Below, one piece after another: positions 7,000-13,638 of a stretch of 13,638 nt of DNA (positions are counted from its first letter, which is position 1; each line of letters begins with the position of its first letter). The stretch is from the NCBI GenBank assembly GCA_900321515.1, contig ONWI01000038.1:1-13638 (forward strand), given 5' to 3'. This stretch comes from an uncultured Eubacteriales bacterium. GTDB taxonomy: Bacteria; Bacillota; Clostridia; Oscillospirales; Acutalibacteraceae. The notes under the pieces were generated by a model that did no database searches, was not told where the DNA came from, and saw only the letters and a list, made by a program, of their open reading frames with translations. Both the position numbers and the translations under genes were made by a program.

Positions 7000-7105
7000 C
7001 TAAGTAACTGTGCAGAAATAATTAATACATTTAGCTCGTCAGATTGCCGAAGTACACTTTATTTTTTGGCAATAAACGACTGATTAGATTCTGCACAGTT
7101 CCTAA
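7000..7105. repeat. Palindromic MITE-like element with 12-bp terminal inverted repeats
   Basis: AACTGTGCAGAA at 7006-7017 is repeated exactly, inverted, as TTCTGCACAGTT at 7089-7100. Inside, ATTGCC/GGCAAT and TCGT/ACGA also pair, so most of the ~95 bases can fold into one imperfect hairpin. CTAA occurs directly outside both ends (7000-7003 and 7102-7105), as a target duplication would. The right-hand CTAA contains the stop codon of the 840-residue gene. There is no transposase or long frame inside. It may be a non-autonomous transposon remnant or a dispersed intergenic palindrome; the mobile interpretation is inference. Confidence 0.5.
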
Positions 7106-9624
7106 CTGTTTTCCTTCTTGCGAAGTATCCTGCGGAGATTGAGTCCGGTATCCATGAGGATGAGTATAACGGCGCCGACAAACAGCATAACATATATCAC
7201 CACGGAATAATTGTACGCCCAGTCCATCTGCACAAAAAATCTCTTGCCGTCGATTCCAAGCACATCTACCTTCTCTTCCAGAGAATCCTTGATTCCAAGC
7301 ATATACCACGCCTGGAAAAGCGACGAACAAATGATTACAATATCGCTTATGAGCTTTGGAAGCACATTTCGAAGCGAAAGTATGATGAAAATAACGAGCG
7401 GAATCACAATAAGCACTACGTTGAAGTAGCTGCCTTCAAGCATACGGTCATTTATCTCCTTGCCGACTATCAGGTTCCAGCCAGCCACACCCTTGGCAGA
7501 GTTGAAAAATTCAAGCGGATTGAGGGTATTGCGTTCGGAATCCACTCCGGCGTAATTGAAAATAACCAGCACACCCGCCATGACCGCAAAAAGCCTCATC
7601 GCTGTTGTAAAGAGCCACATATTTTCGGGTTCATCGTCGTCCTCATCCAGACCGTCATCGTCCTTTGGCGCGATAACAACGGCGTTTGCGGCTTCCTCCG
7701 GAGTTACCTCCATCATGGTCTGGGTGCCGTCGGGCAGCTTGACCAAAGCCATGGTCATGACAGCCTCCATCTTTTCCTCCTGATGCTTTCTGCGTCTGCG
7801 CAGAACCATCCAGCTGAAAAGCATTATCACAGCGCCGCATACTATTATTGCCAAAGCGCCCGCGAGCATAACGAATATCAGGTTTATCCTCTGCACCTGA
7901 TAGCTTACAGTAAATGTATGCGAGGCGATGGGATGATCAAATTCGCCGAGCGATTTGCCCTTCAGCACATCATTCTTGCCCTTGCCGTCAGGGGAGGTCC
8001 AGCTTACCGCGCTTGCGTCCCCAGCGCCGGTGAATCCGTATTCCACCACGCCTGTATATCCTGAGGCTTTGATAAATTCGGCAACATCAACATTCACCGT
8101 GACCGAACGCTTGTTGTAAAGCGAGAATTTATCCGCGCCTTCCAGCTTGACGGAATTGCCCTCACCGATATATTTCTGAAGTACGGCCGTAACCTCGTCC
8201 GCCGTGCCTCTGGGCGTCGTAAGAACCACGGAATACTGCGAACGCGACGAATTGTACGGTTCAACAGATATGTCTATTCCGCTGCCGCTGAAAGCCTCTG
8301 TGAAATATTTTGCGGCAAACTGCGCGCCGGAATCGTCCTCACCGACCTTGTAGGCAATCGTAATCTCCTGGCTCAGCCTGTCGTCACTGCTGATGTCGGT
8401 AGTGACATTGAGCTTGGCGATGTCATAGACCGACGAAGAATATATCATTATGTCGGCATTGGAAGCCTTTTCATATACAACCACCATCGTCTTGCCGTCG
8501 TCGTCAGACTTCTTGGTACTGCTGCCCGCGGCGGTTGACTTGGAATCATCGAATTTGCTTCCGTCCATATTGACATAAGTAAATGTGGCGTCTGTCGTGC
8601 CATCGCTTCGGCAGGGGAATTTGGAGAAGTTTATCTTTTCGCTAAGCACGCCGGTCTCGGAAAAGGCGGTATTGAGCGAACCGTCGCTTAAATACTCAAA
8701 CGAACTGCCATCGCCGAAAACCTTTGCCGTGCATTCGCTTATAAATTCCGCATTGCCCTTGAATGAAATGCGATATCGGCTGGCGCCGCTGTCATCCGAC
8801 TTCCACTTGCCGGCGGCGTTTTCTCCCGCACAGCTCTCGAGAAATTCCTGGATATTGCTCTTGCCGAGCGCGTCTACGGTCTTTTTGGGTATCTTTATGG
8901 TTATCTCACGCTCGTAGTCGCTGCCTTCCTTGTCTACGTCATGAACAGTGCGGATATCAACGCTGTCAATCATATATTTTGCGATGGTATCGAGCTTGAC
9001 CTTTGCCGAGCCGAAGTTGTCATTGTCATAGGATATACCGTTCATGGTCACCTTTACGGTATCAGTCATGCTGGAAACGTCCTTGGAGACATTAAGCTCT
9101 TCCTTGAGCGCCGGCTTGACCCACGCAAGCAGATCCTTGGATTCAAAATCCTCGGTAATCGAAAATCCACTGGCAAACAAATCCGCTTTCGGATCCTTGT
9201 ATGTAAACTGCACCGAAGGATTACGTCCGATCAGCTCTCTCACCTTGTTTCTGTAATCGTCTATACCGTCAAATTTCAGATGGAAAATGAAAACCGCCTT
9301 GGTCTTTTTCTCGTCGGTGTATTTGCATTCAAACTCCATCTGCGGCGGACACTTCCTGCTCAGTACATCGGCCGCCTCGGACACCTTGAACTTACTGAAG
9401 AAACTGTTCTGATCCTCCAGCTCGTCACAGGTGATGGTTCTCTCGCCCTTGAACTGTCCGTCAATGTTAAGATCGGTGTTCATTCCGCAGCCGGTCAGCA
9501 GCAGGGCGGCGATGCAGCCAAGCATCAGCCACAGCATTCTGATTCGCCGTCTGCCGGTAACGGCAGCGTCATTGACGCTGTGAACAGTCTTGGTGTCGGC
9601 GGGATATTTTTCCGTTTTTTCCAT
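7102..9624 (-). CDS. Large predicted lipoprotein with multi-pass C-terminal region
   Basis: This 840-residue protein is not recognised as a whole. A basic RRRIR stretch (25-29), a hydrophobic core and a lipobox L-T-G-C46 suggest lipidation. The segment after it (GMNTDLNIDGQFKGERTI) resembles the start of LppM-type lipoprotein domains. Residues ~50-575 are predicted extracytoplasmic, beta-rich and Asp/Ser/Lys-rich, with a Ser/Asp linker near 358-378. A membrane segment at ~581-608 is followed by RRRRK, a cytoplasmic stretch with an acidic run (655-666), and about four more membrane segments (~672-692, 732-750, 757-777, 806-825). A lipidated N-terminus joined to such a C-terminus is uncommon. 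The ATG follows AGGGAGAG and a near-consensus promoter. The gene is divergent from the LRR gene, and its stop abuts the palindromic element. Confidence 0.8.
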   Translation of the reverse strand: MEKTEKYPADTKTVHSVNDAAVTGRRRIRMLWLMLGCIAALLLTGCGMNTDLNIDGQFKGERTITCDELEDQNSFFSKFKVSEAADVLSRKCPPQMEFECKYTDEKKTKAVFIFHLKFDGIDDYRNKVRELIGRNPSVQFTYKDPKADLFASGFSITEDFESKDLLAWVKPALKEELNVSKDVSSMTDTVKVTMNGISYDNDNFGSAKVKLDTIAKYMIDSVDIRTVHDVDKEGSDYEREITIKIPKKTVDALGKSNIQEFLESCAGENAAGKWKSDDSGASRYRISFKGNAEFISECTAKVFGDGSSFEYLSDGSLNTAFSETGVLSEKINFSKFPCRSDGTTDATFTYVNMDGSKFDDSKSTAAGSSTKKSDDDGKTMVVVYEKASNADIMIYSSSVYDIAKLNVTTDISSDDRLSQEITIAYKVGEDDSGAQFAAKYFTEAFSGSGIDISVEPYNSSRSQYSVVLTTPRGTADEVTAVLQKYIGEGNSVKLEGADKFSLYNKRSVTVNVDVAEFIKASGYTGVVEYGFTGAGDASAVSWTSPDGKGKNDVLKGKSLGEFDHPIASHTFTVSYQVQRINLIFVMLAGALAIIVCGAVIMLFSWMVLRRRRKHQEEKMEAVMTMALVKLPDGTQTMMEVTPEEAANAVVIAPKDDDGLDEDDDEPENMWLFTTAMRLFAVMAGVLVIFNYAGVDSERNTLNPLEFFNSAKGVAGWNLIVGKEINDRMLEGSYFNVVLIVIPLVIFIILSLRNVLPKLISDIVIICSSLFQAWYMLGIKDSLEEKVDVLGIDGKRFFVQMDWAYNYSVVIYVMLFVGAVILILMDTGLNLRRILRKKENS

Positions 9625-9710
9625 ATTTATCTCTCCCTTGGCAATATTTTTGATCAGGAACCATGGAATTATTTACTATAGACAATAACGGCACGAGCCT
9701 ATACAAGGAT

Positions 9711-9739
9711 ATTATATAATAAAAAATCCTCAACGTCAA
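9711..9739 (-). promoter_or_regulatory. Sigma-A-type promoter of the 840-residue lipoprotein gene
   Basis: On the minus strand TTGACG (9739-9734), a 17-base spacer and a perfect TATAAT (9716-9711) predict a transcript start near 9704, giving a leader of about 80 bases before the ATG at 9624. Confidence 0.8.
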
Positions 9740-9825
9740 TCATGCAAATGACAAAATCGAAAATTTTCTGAATATTTTTAATATTTATATATAAGCCACT
9801 TTTGACAATAATTTATTATTAGCCG

Positions 9826-9854
9826 TTGACAAATATGTAAAAACATGCTAAAAT
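9826..9854 (+). promoter_or_regulatory. Sigma-A-type promoter of the LRR protein gene
   Basis: TTGACA (9826-9831), a 17-base spacer and TAAAAT (9849-9854) place the transcript start near 9861. A small stem (GTGGCA 9863-9868 with TGCCGC 9879-9884) would form at the very 5' end of the mRNA. AGGAGG at 9913-9918 serves the ATG at 9928. Confidence 0.8.
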
Positions 9855-9927
9855 ATACTCCAGTGGCAGCCTGAGTAATGCCGCGGTACTATTCTATCAT
9901 TAATTTTAAAACAGGAGGATTTAACTA

Positions 9928-10860
9928 ATGGCGAATGAAAACGGAAAGAAATCCATTGATGTGGAAAAAGCCAAGAAAATGGCAAAATCTCCCAAAGGAA
10001 AGATCGGCGCGATAGTATCTGTTGTTATCATACTTGCGGCAATCGGCGTATTGGCGTTCATCTTTACCAGAACCGATTCACCGGACGATTACAAATACGA
10101 ACTGACCATAACCGACGCCACAATAACCGGACTGGAAAACGTGGAGCTCGAAGATCTGAAATTTCCGAGCAAGATCGACGGTATTCCTGTGACCAAGATA
10201 GGCGAAAGCGCATTCTACAAATGCTACCAGATCACATCGGTGGATATGCCAAACACGGTAACCGAGATCAACAACGGCGCGTTCTTCGGATGTGTCAGCC
10301 TGACCAAGGTCAGCATGTCAAATTCCGTCACTACCATCGGCACGTCAGCTTTCGCGGAGTGTACAAACCTGAAGAGCATCAACATTCCCGATTCGGTTAC
10401 AGAGATAGGACCTCATGCCTTTACCGGCTGCACGTCTCTTTCCAAGATCAGCATCCCGAAATCCGTTACGAATATACACGACAACACCTTCTCCAACTGC
10501 ACGAATCTCACTTCTGTTGACATTCCGAACACCATCACAAGCATTGGTATCTCGGCGTTCAGCAAGTGTTCGTCACTCAAAAAGATCGAGATTCCCAATA
10601 CCGTAAAAAAGATCAACAACAGCGCTTTTGCAGACTGCACAAGTCTGACCAGGGTAGAAATCCCCAAGTCCGTATCGACAATTGCCCCCTTTGCCTTCGG
10701 AGGCTGCACAGGACTTACCCGAGTCGATATTCCGATAACGGTCATCAAGATTGAAAATCAGGCTTTCCAGAACTGCCCGAATCTCACCATTTACGGCAAG
10801 AAGGGTTCACAGGCAGAAGTTTACGCCAGAGCTCAGAAGATTCCCTTTAAAGAGCTGTAA
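9928..10860 (+). CDS. Membrane-anchored BspA-type leucine-rich repeat (LRR_5) protein
   Basis: The 310-residue protein has a Lys-rich cytoplasmic N-terminus (1-25) and one transmembrane signal-anchor (~26-46). It then has an extracytoplasmic domain of nine 23-residue LRR_5 repeats with the pattern IPxSVTxIgxxAFxxCxxLxxv. The nine repeat cores read SAFYKC, GAFFGC, SAFAEC, HAFTGC, NTFSNC, SAFSKC, SAFADC, FAFGGC and QAFQNC. The end (LTIYGKKGSQAEVYARAQKIPF) is the usual C-terminal cap. BspA-type LRR proteins of gut and oral anaerobes are surface proteins implicated in binding or adhesion; the ligand is unknown. There is no lipobox or LPXTG, so retention by the N-terminal anchor is likely. The gene is monocistronic, with its own promoter and a strong terminator downstream. 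Confidence 0.92.
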   Translation: MANENGKKSIDVEKAKKMAKSPKGKIGAIVSVVIILAAIGVLAFIFTRTDSPDDYKYELTITDATITGLENVELEDLKFPSKIDGIPVTKIGESAFYKCYQITSVDMPNTVTEINNGAFFGCVSLTKVSMSNSVTTIGTSAFAECTNLKSINIPDSVTEIGPHAFTGCTSLSKISIPKSVTNIHDNTFSNCTNLTSVDIPNTITSIGISAFSKCSSLKKIEIPNTVKKINNSAFADCTSLTRVEIPKSVSTIAPFAFGGCTGLTRVDIPITVIKIENQAFQNCPNLTIYGKKGSQAEVYARAQKIPFKEL

Positions 10861-10949
10861 TTCCGCCGTCCAGCATATTTATATCTTCCAAGAGCCTGCT
10901 GACAATTCTCACCACACACGGAGATATACCATAAAGCTCTTATAAACCG

Positions 10950-10986
10950 GCAGCCGCACTTTCTGCAAATTGTGCGGCTGCTTTTG
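10950..10986 (+). terminator. Rho-independent terminator of the LRR protein gene
   Basis: A perfect 10-bp GC-rich stem (10950-10959 with 10972-10981) with a 12-base loop is followed by TTTTG. It lies ~90 bases after the stop codon at 10858-10860. Confidence 0.85.
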
Positions 10987-11079
10987 TAATTCATCCGATT
11001 ATGTGCTTTTGTGTAATTTTTGACGTCATTTTGACGCAGACCAAAAAATAAAAAAAATTAAAAAAAACACAAAAACATC

Positions 11080-11108
11080 TGTAAAAAACCCGAAGTATAT
11101 GATATAAT
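11080..11108 (+). promoter_or_regulatory. Probable promoter of rimO-pgsA
   Basis: A perfect TATAAT (11103-11108) carries an extended -10 TG (11100-11101). The -35 position (TGTAAA, 11080-11085) is weak, but the upstream A-rich tract may compensate. The transcript would start near 11115, about 43 bases before the ATG. Confidence 0.65.
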
Positions 11109-11157
11109 AGTTCAATAATGTAATAAACTATCAAAATCAAAGGAGTCTTCTTATAAA

Positions 11158-12486
11158 ATGTCTGTCAGAATAGGAATGGTCAGTCTGGGCTGTCCCAAAA
11201 ATCAGGTAGACGCGGAACTCATGCTGGGTTGCCTTGCCGACGCCGGATACGATCTGGTCGAGGACGCCGCAATGGCCGACGTGGCCATAGTAAATACCTG
11301 CGGATTCATTGAAAGCGCAAAGTCCGAAGCCATAGAGGAAATTCTCGAACTTGCCGCTCTCAAAAAGGAGGGACGGATCAAGGCGCTGATCGTCACCGGA
11401 TGCATGGCCGAACGGTACCGTGACGCCGTTTTAGAGGAACTGCCTGAGATCGACGCGGTAGTGGGCATAGGGGCAAATCACAGGATTGCCGAAATAGTTG
11501 ACCGCATTGCGTCGGAAAGCGGTTTCGGTGTATACGGCGAAAAGGACGAACTGCACATGTGCGGCAGGCGCGTACGCACGACTCTCCCATTTTACAGCTA
11601 TCTCAGGATAGCCGACGGCTGCAACAACAAATGCACATTCTGCGCCATACCCATGATACGAGGCAAATTCCGCTCACGTCCGATGGACGAGCTAATCGAT
11701 GAAGCAAATCAGCTCGCCGCAAAAGGCGTAAGGGAACTTACATTAATAGCCCAGGACACCACGGAATACGGTTCTGACATTTACGGAAAGCGAATGCTTC
11801 CCGAACTGCTGAGAAGGCTCTGCGAGATTCAGGAGCTTAAATGGATAAGATTACTGTATTGCTACCCCGAAAAGATAACCGACGAGCTGCTTGACGTTAT
11901 TGCAAGCCAGCCCAAAATCTGCAAGTACATAGATATGCCGATTCAGCACGTCAGCAAAAAAGTACTGCAAGCCATGCACCGCCCCGGCGACCGCGAATCT
12001 CTGACCAGACTGATTTCCCACATACGCGGTAAGATACCCGGAGTAACACTTCGCACGACCCTGATGACCGCATTCCCAGGGGAAACACAGGAGGATTTTG
12101 ATGAACTGATCGACTTCGTCCGCGATATTAAATTTGAACGTCTGGGCTGCTTCATCTGGTCAGCCGAAGAAGACACTCCCGCATTCGACCTTCCCGGCAG
12201 GATCGACTCCGAAACAGCCGCTATGCGCGAGGAATCCATTATCGACGAGCAGTCGCGTGTCATAGATCAATGGTGCGAGAGCATGGTCGGCAAAAAAACA
12301 GAAGTCATGGTCGAGGGCTTCGACAGGCTGGCAGAATGCTACCACGGGCGCTCTCAGGGTGAAGCTCCCGAGATAGACGGCAAGATATTCTTCGACACCA
12401 ACGGCAAGAAGCTGCGCCCCGGCGAGTTTGTGACGGTCGAGATAACCGACTTCATGGACTGCGATCTGGTGGGACGGCTCGTATAA
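11158..12486 (+). CDS. rimO: Ribosomal protein S12 methylthiotransferase RimO
   Basis: The 442-residue protein has the full methylthiotransferase layout. An N-terminal UPF0004 domain carries three cluster ligands (C12 within SLGCPKNQVD, C48 in NTCGF, C82 in TGCMAE). The radical SAM domain has the CxxxCxxC motif at C155, C159 and C162 (CNNKCTFC). The C-terminal TRAM domain spans about residues 375-442. The SLGCPKNQVD opening and overall length favour RimO over MiaB or MtaB. RimO uses two [4Fe-4S] clusters and S-adenosylmethionine to add a methylthio group to the beta carbon of a conserved aspartate of ribosomal protein S12. The start is fixed by AAAGGAG 12 bases upstream. pgsA begins 22 bases after the stop, a rimO-pgsA pairing common in Firmicutes. 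Confidence 0.96.
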   Translation: MSVRIGMVSLGCPKNQVDAELMLGCLADAGYDLVEDAAMADVAIVNTCGFIESAKSEAIEEILELAALKKEGRIKALIVTGCMAERYRDAVLEELPEIDAVVGIGANHRIAEIVDRIASESGFGVYGEKDELHMCGRRVRTTLPFYSYLRIADGCNNKCTFCAIPMIRGKFRSRPMDELIDEANQLAAKGVRELTLIAQDTTEYGSDIYGKRMLPELLRRLCEIQELKWIRLLYCYPEKITDELLDVIASQPKICKYIDMPIQHVSKKVLQAMHRPGDRESLTRLISHIRGKIPGVTLRTTLMTAFPGETQEDFDELIDFVRDIKFERLGCFIWSAEEDTPAFDLPGRIDSETAAMREESIIDEQSRVIDQWCESMVGKKTEVMVEGFDRLAECYHGRSQGEAPEIDGKIFFDTNGKKLRPGEFVTVEITDFMDCDLVGRLV

Positions 12487-12508
12487 ATTTTCCAAAGGGG
12501 ATTGTTGT

Positions 12509-13078
12509 ATGAATCTTCCGAATAAATTAACGGTGCTGCGAGTGCTGTTTATTCCCGCAATAATGATATTTCTGCTGGCAGACGGCATTCCCTTCCGCTG
12601 GCTTATAGGCGGACTGTGCTTCGGCGCCGCCTCGCTGACTGACATGCTGGACGGAAAAATAGCCCGCCAACGAAACCTCATAACCGATTTTGGCAAGCTA
12701 ATGGATCCTGTTGCCGACAAAATGCTGATAATGTCCACTCTGATTTGCTTTGTACAGGAGGATATATGCGGAGCATGGGTAGTTGTAGTGATACTTTTCA
12801 GGGAATTTCTTGTCACTTCCATGCGCATGATCGCGGCAGACAAGGGCAAGGTCATTGCCGCCAACATATGGGGTAAAATCAAGACCGTAACACAGATGAT
12901 AGCCATAATCGGCATATTCTGTTCAAAGGCTTCGGGTGAATTCAGCTTCATTCCGCCGCTTGTAGGGCAGCTGCTCATGATTGTTTCAAATGTGGTGCTC
13001 TACACTGCTGTCGCAGCAACGATTTTTTCCGGGGCAAGATATATGTACGATGCGCGCGAATTCTTTCACGATGTATAA
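12509..13078 (+). CDS. pgsA: CDP-diacylglycerol--glycerol-3-phosphate 3-phosphatidyltransferase
   Basis: This 189-residue integral membrane enzyme carries the complete CDP-alcohol phosphotransferase motif: D45xxD48-G49xxA52-R53, then G62xxxD66xxxD70. It condenses CDP-diacylglycerol with glycerol 3-phosphate to give phosphatidylglycerophosphate and CMP, the committed step to phosphatidylglycerol and cardiolipin. The N-terminus MNLPNKLTVLRV is characteristic of PgsA. Several hydrophobic segments span the chain. AAAGGGG at 12494-12500 sets the ATG. It is likely co-transcribed with rimO. In many Firmicutes cinA and recA follow; here an unrelated acidic repeat protein does. Confidence 0.95.
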   Translation: MNLPNKLTVLRVLFIPAIMIFLLADGIPFRWLIGGLCFGAASLTDMLDGKIARQRNLITDFGKLMDPVADKMLIMSTLICFVQEDICGAWVVVVILFREFLVTSMRMIAADKGKVIAANIWGKIKTVTQMIAIIGIFCSKASGEFSFIPPLVGQLLMIVSNVVLYTAVAATIFSGARYMYDAREFFHDV

Positions 13079-13101
13079 AATATACACATATATTTTTTGG
13101 T

Positions 13102-13118
13102 AAGCATTTGCTTTTTTA
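13102..13118 (+). terminator. Possible weak terminator after pgsA
   Basis: AAGCATTTGCTT followed by TTTTT forms a short 4-5 bp stem with a T run, 23 bases after the pgsA stop. An alternative overlapping hairpin (GCTTTT/AAAAGC) uses the same T run. The stem is short, so termination may be partial. Confidence 0.35.
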
Positions 13119-13153
13119 CAAAAGCTGTGTCAAAATAGATGAGAACACAAGAT

Positions 13154-13159
13154 ACAATT
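13154..13159 (+). promoter_or_regulatory. Possible -10 box of the acidic repeat protein gene
   Basis: TACAAT at 13154-13159 lies 25 bases before the ATG at 13184, with AAGGGAG (13169-13175) between them. No good -35 box is seen at 16-18 bases upstream, so read-through from pgsA is an alternative. Confidence 0.3.
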
Positions 13160-13183
13160 GAAATTGCGAAGGGAGAAAATAAC

Positions 13184-13638
13184 ATGTCCGAATTAGACAA
13201 GGATTATACAGCCGATTCAGCCGAGAAAGGCGAAACGGTAGAAGCATTCGAGGATTTTGAAGCGGCAGCCGGGGATTCTGACGGGAAAATAACGGATACC
13301 GCCAGCAATACGGAAAGCGTATTAGCCACAGCAGCAGCAATTGAACAGGCCGAGGATATGGCAGAAAAAGATTTATACGCGGAGCCAGAATCAGATGACG
13401 ACGCAGCCGAAGATGTTGCTGAATCCGACGAAGAAGCCGCAGAGGCAGCCGAGGATGTTGCTGAATCCAATGAAGAAGCCGCAGAGGCAGCCGAGGATGT
13501 TGCTGAATCCGACGAAGAAGCCGCAGAGGCAGCCGAAGATGTTGCTGAATCCGACGAAGAAGCCGCAGAGGCAGCCGAGGATGTTGCTGAATCCGACGAA
13601 GAAGCCGCAGAGGCAGCCGAAGATGTTGCTGAATCCGA
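13184..13638 (+). CDS. Acidic Ala/Glu-rich repeat protein, partial (runs off the window)
   Basis: An ATG at 13184, 8 bases after AAGGGAG, opens a frame with no stop through the end of the window (151 complete codons). The first 74 residues (starting SELDKDYTADSAEKGE) are acidic and of low complexity, with no signal peptide or membrane segment. From residue 75 it enters a 14-residue tandem repeat, AEDVAESDEEAAEA, with five complete units and a sixth cut by the window edge. The visible part is very strongly negative and probably disordered or helical. No family was recognised. It may be the N-terminal extension of a larger protein whose functional domain lies beyond the window. Frame, ribosome site and in-phase repeats make it convincingly coding. 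Confidence 0.8.
   Translation, partial: MSELDKDYTADSAEKGETVEAFEDFEAAAGDSDGKITDTASNTESVLATAAAIEQAEDMAEKDLYAEPESDDDAAEDVAESDEEAAEAAEDVAESNEEAAEAAEDVAESDEEAAEAAEDVAESDEEAAEAAEDVAESDEEAAEAAEDVAES
13406..13638 (+). repeat. 42-bp in-frame tandem repeat
   Basis: Units start at 13406, 13448, 13490, 13532 and 13574; a partial sixth starts at 13616. They are identical except for GAA/GAG synonymous changes in the second codon and one AAT for GAC in unit 2 (Asp to Asn). The array continues beyond the window, so the copy number is unknown. Near-identity suggests recent expansion. Confidence 0.97.

Larger units (their letters stand above)
9625..9927. other. Divergent AT-rich intergenic region
   Basis: These 303 bases separate two divergently transcribed envelope-protein genes. 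They contain one promoter per strand (listed separately), leaders of about 80 bases (left) and 67 bases (right), and a very AT-rich core at roughly 9740-9820. A second TTGACA at 9802-9807 has no matching -10 box at the proper distance. No small gene or known riboswitch was recognised. Confidence 0.7.
10861..11157 (+). other. Intergenic region between the LRR gene and rimO
   Basis: Contains the LRR gene terminator, an 8-bp palindrome TGACGTCA (11021-11028) next to a second TTTTGACG copy (11029-11036 region), a long A-rich tract (about 11043-11075) that could act as an UP element, the rimO promoter -10 box and the ribosome site AAAGGAG (11139-11145). No gene is seen. Confidence 0.6.

Noticed and set aside
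8941..9681. Long plus-strand open frame (246 codons) opposite the 840-residue gene
   Set aside because: It lies antisense to a gene with promoter, ribosome site and lipoprotein signal. Its translation has no recognisable domain and it crosses the start and leader of that gene.
12160..12978. Minus-strand open frame (272 codons) across the rimO-pgsA junction
   Set aside because: It overlaps two highly conserved genes in antisense, and its composition (Ser/Met/Ile-rich) is what the complement of such genes yields.
13204..13470. Minus-strand Ser/Ala-rich frame opposite the acidic repeats
   Set aside because: It is the complement of the GCC/GAA/GAC repeat codons. The plus strand has a ribosome site and a start at 13184.
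13406..13638. Regular repeats that could suggest a CRISPR array or an iteron-type origin
   Set aside because: There are no unique spacers, the 42-bp period preserves the frame, and the differences are mostly synonymous, so this is a protein repeat.

Overview
The window reads as chromosomal DNA of an anaerobic Gram-positive bacterium of the Clostridia, most likely a Ruminococcus/Oscillospiraceae relative. This is inference from gene content: a Cys-tailed YlbF protein, HAAS and DUF4097 membrane proteins, a DUF4854-like lipoprotein, a BspA-type LRR protein and a rimO-pgsA pair. Strong AGGAGG-type ribosome sites, sigma-A-type promoters, TTG starts and AT-rich intergenic DNA in a moderate-GC coding background fit the same picture. 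No rRNA, tRNA, CRISPR array or transposase gene was seen.

Layout. 1-194 holds no supported gene. 195-2399 (+) carries a YlbF/YmcA-family protein and an O-antigen ligase/polymerase-like membrane protein, closed by a clear terminator (2414-2453). 2515-4466 (+) is a self-contained two-gene operon: near-consensus promoter, HAAS-domain membrane protein with a tandem Tyr/Pro/Ser/Gln repeat, then a DUF4097 beta-solenoid protein that starts at a TTG overlapping the previous stop, then a terminator. 4509-9624 (-) holds, in transcription order, an 840-residue predicted lipoprotein with a multi-pass C-terminus, a 229-residue lipoprotein, the conserved ATPase ychF and a 155-residue DUF4854-like lipoprotein. 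Between the first two lies a compact palindromic element (about 7000-7105) with perfect 12-bp terminal inverted repeats and a second hairpin.

9625-9927 is a divergent promoter region with one excellent promoter on each strand. It drives the 840-residue gene leftwards and a membrane-anchored LRR_5 protein (9928-10860) rightwards. After a strong terminator, 11103-13078 (+) holds rimO (ribosomal protein S12 methylthiotransferase) and pgsA (phosphatidylglycerophosphate synthase). The window ends inside an open reading frame starting at 13184. It encodes an acidic Ala/Glu-rich protein with perfect-phase 42-bp (14-residue) tandem repeats and runs off the edge.

Functional theme. Apart from the housekeeping genes (ychF, rimO, pgsA, the YlbF homologue), almost everything is envelope-directed: three lipoproteins, a HAAS/DUF4097 pair, an LRR surface protein and a glycan ligase/polymerase-like protein. 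No wholly new defence or mobile system is evident. The least explained items are the 840-residue lipoprotein, the MITE-like palindrome after its stop codon, and the repeat proteins.
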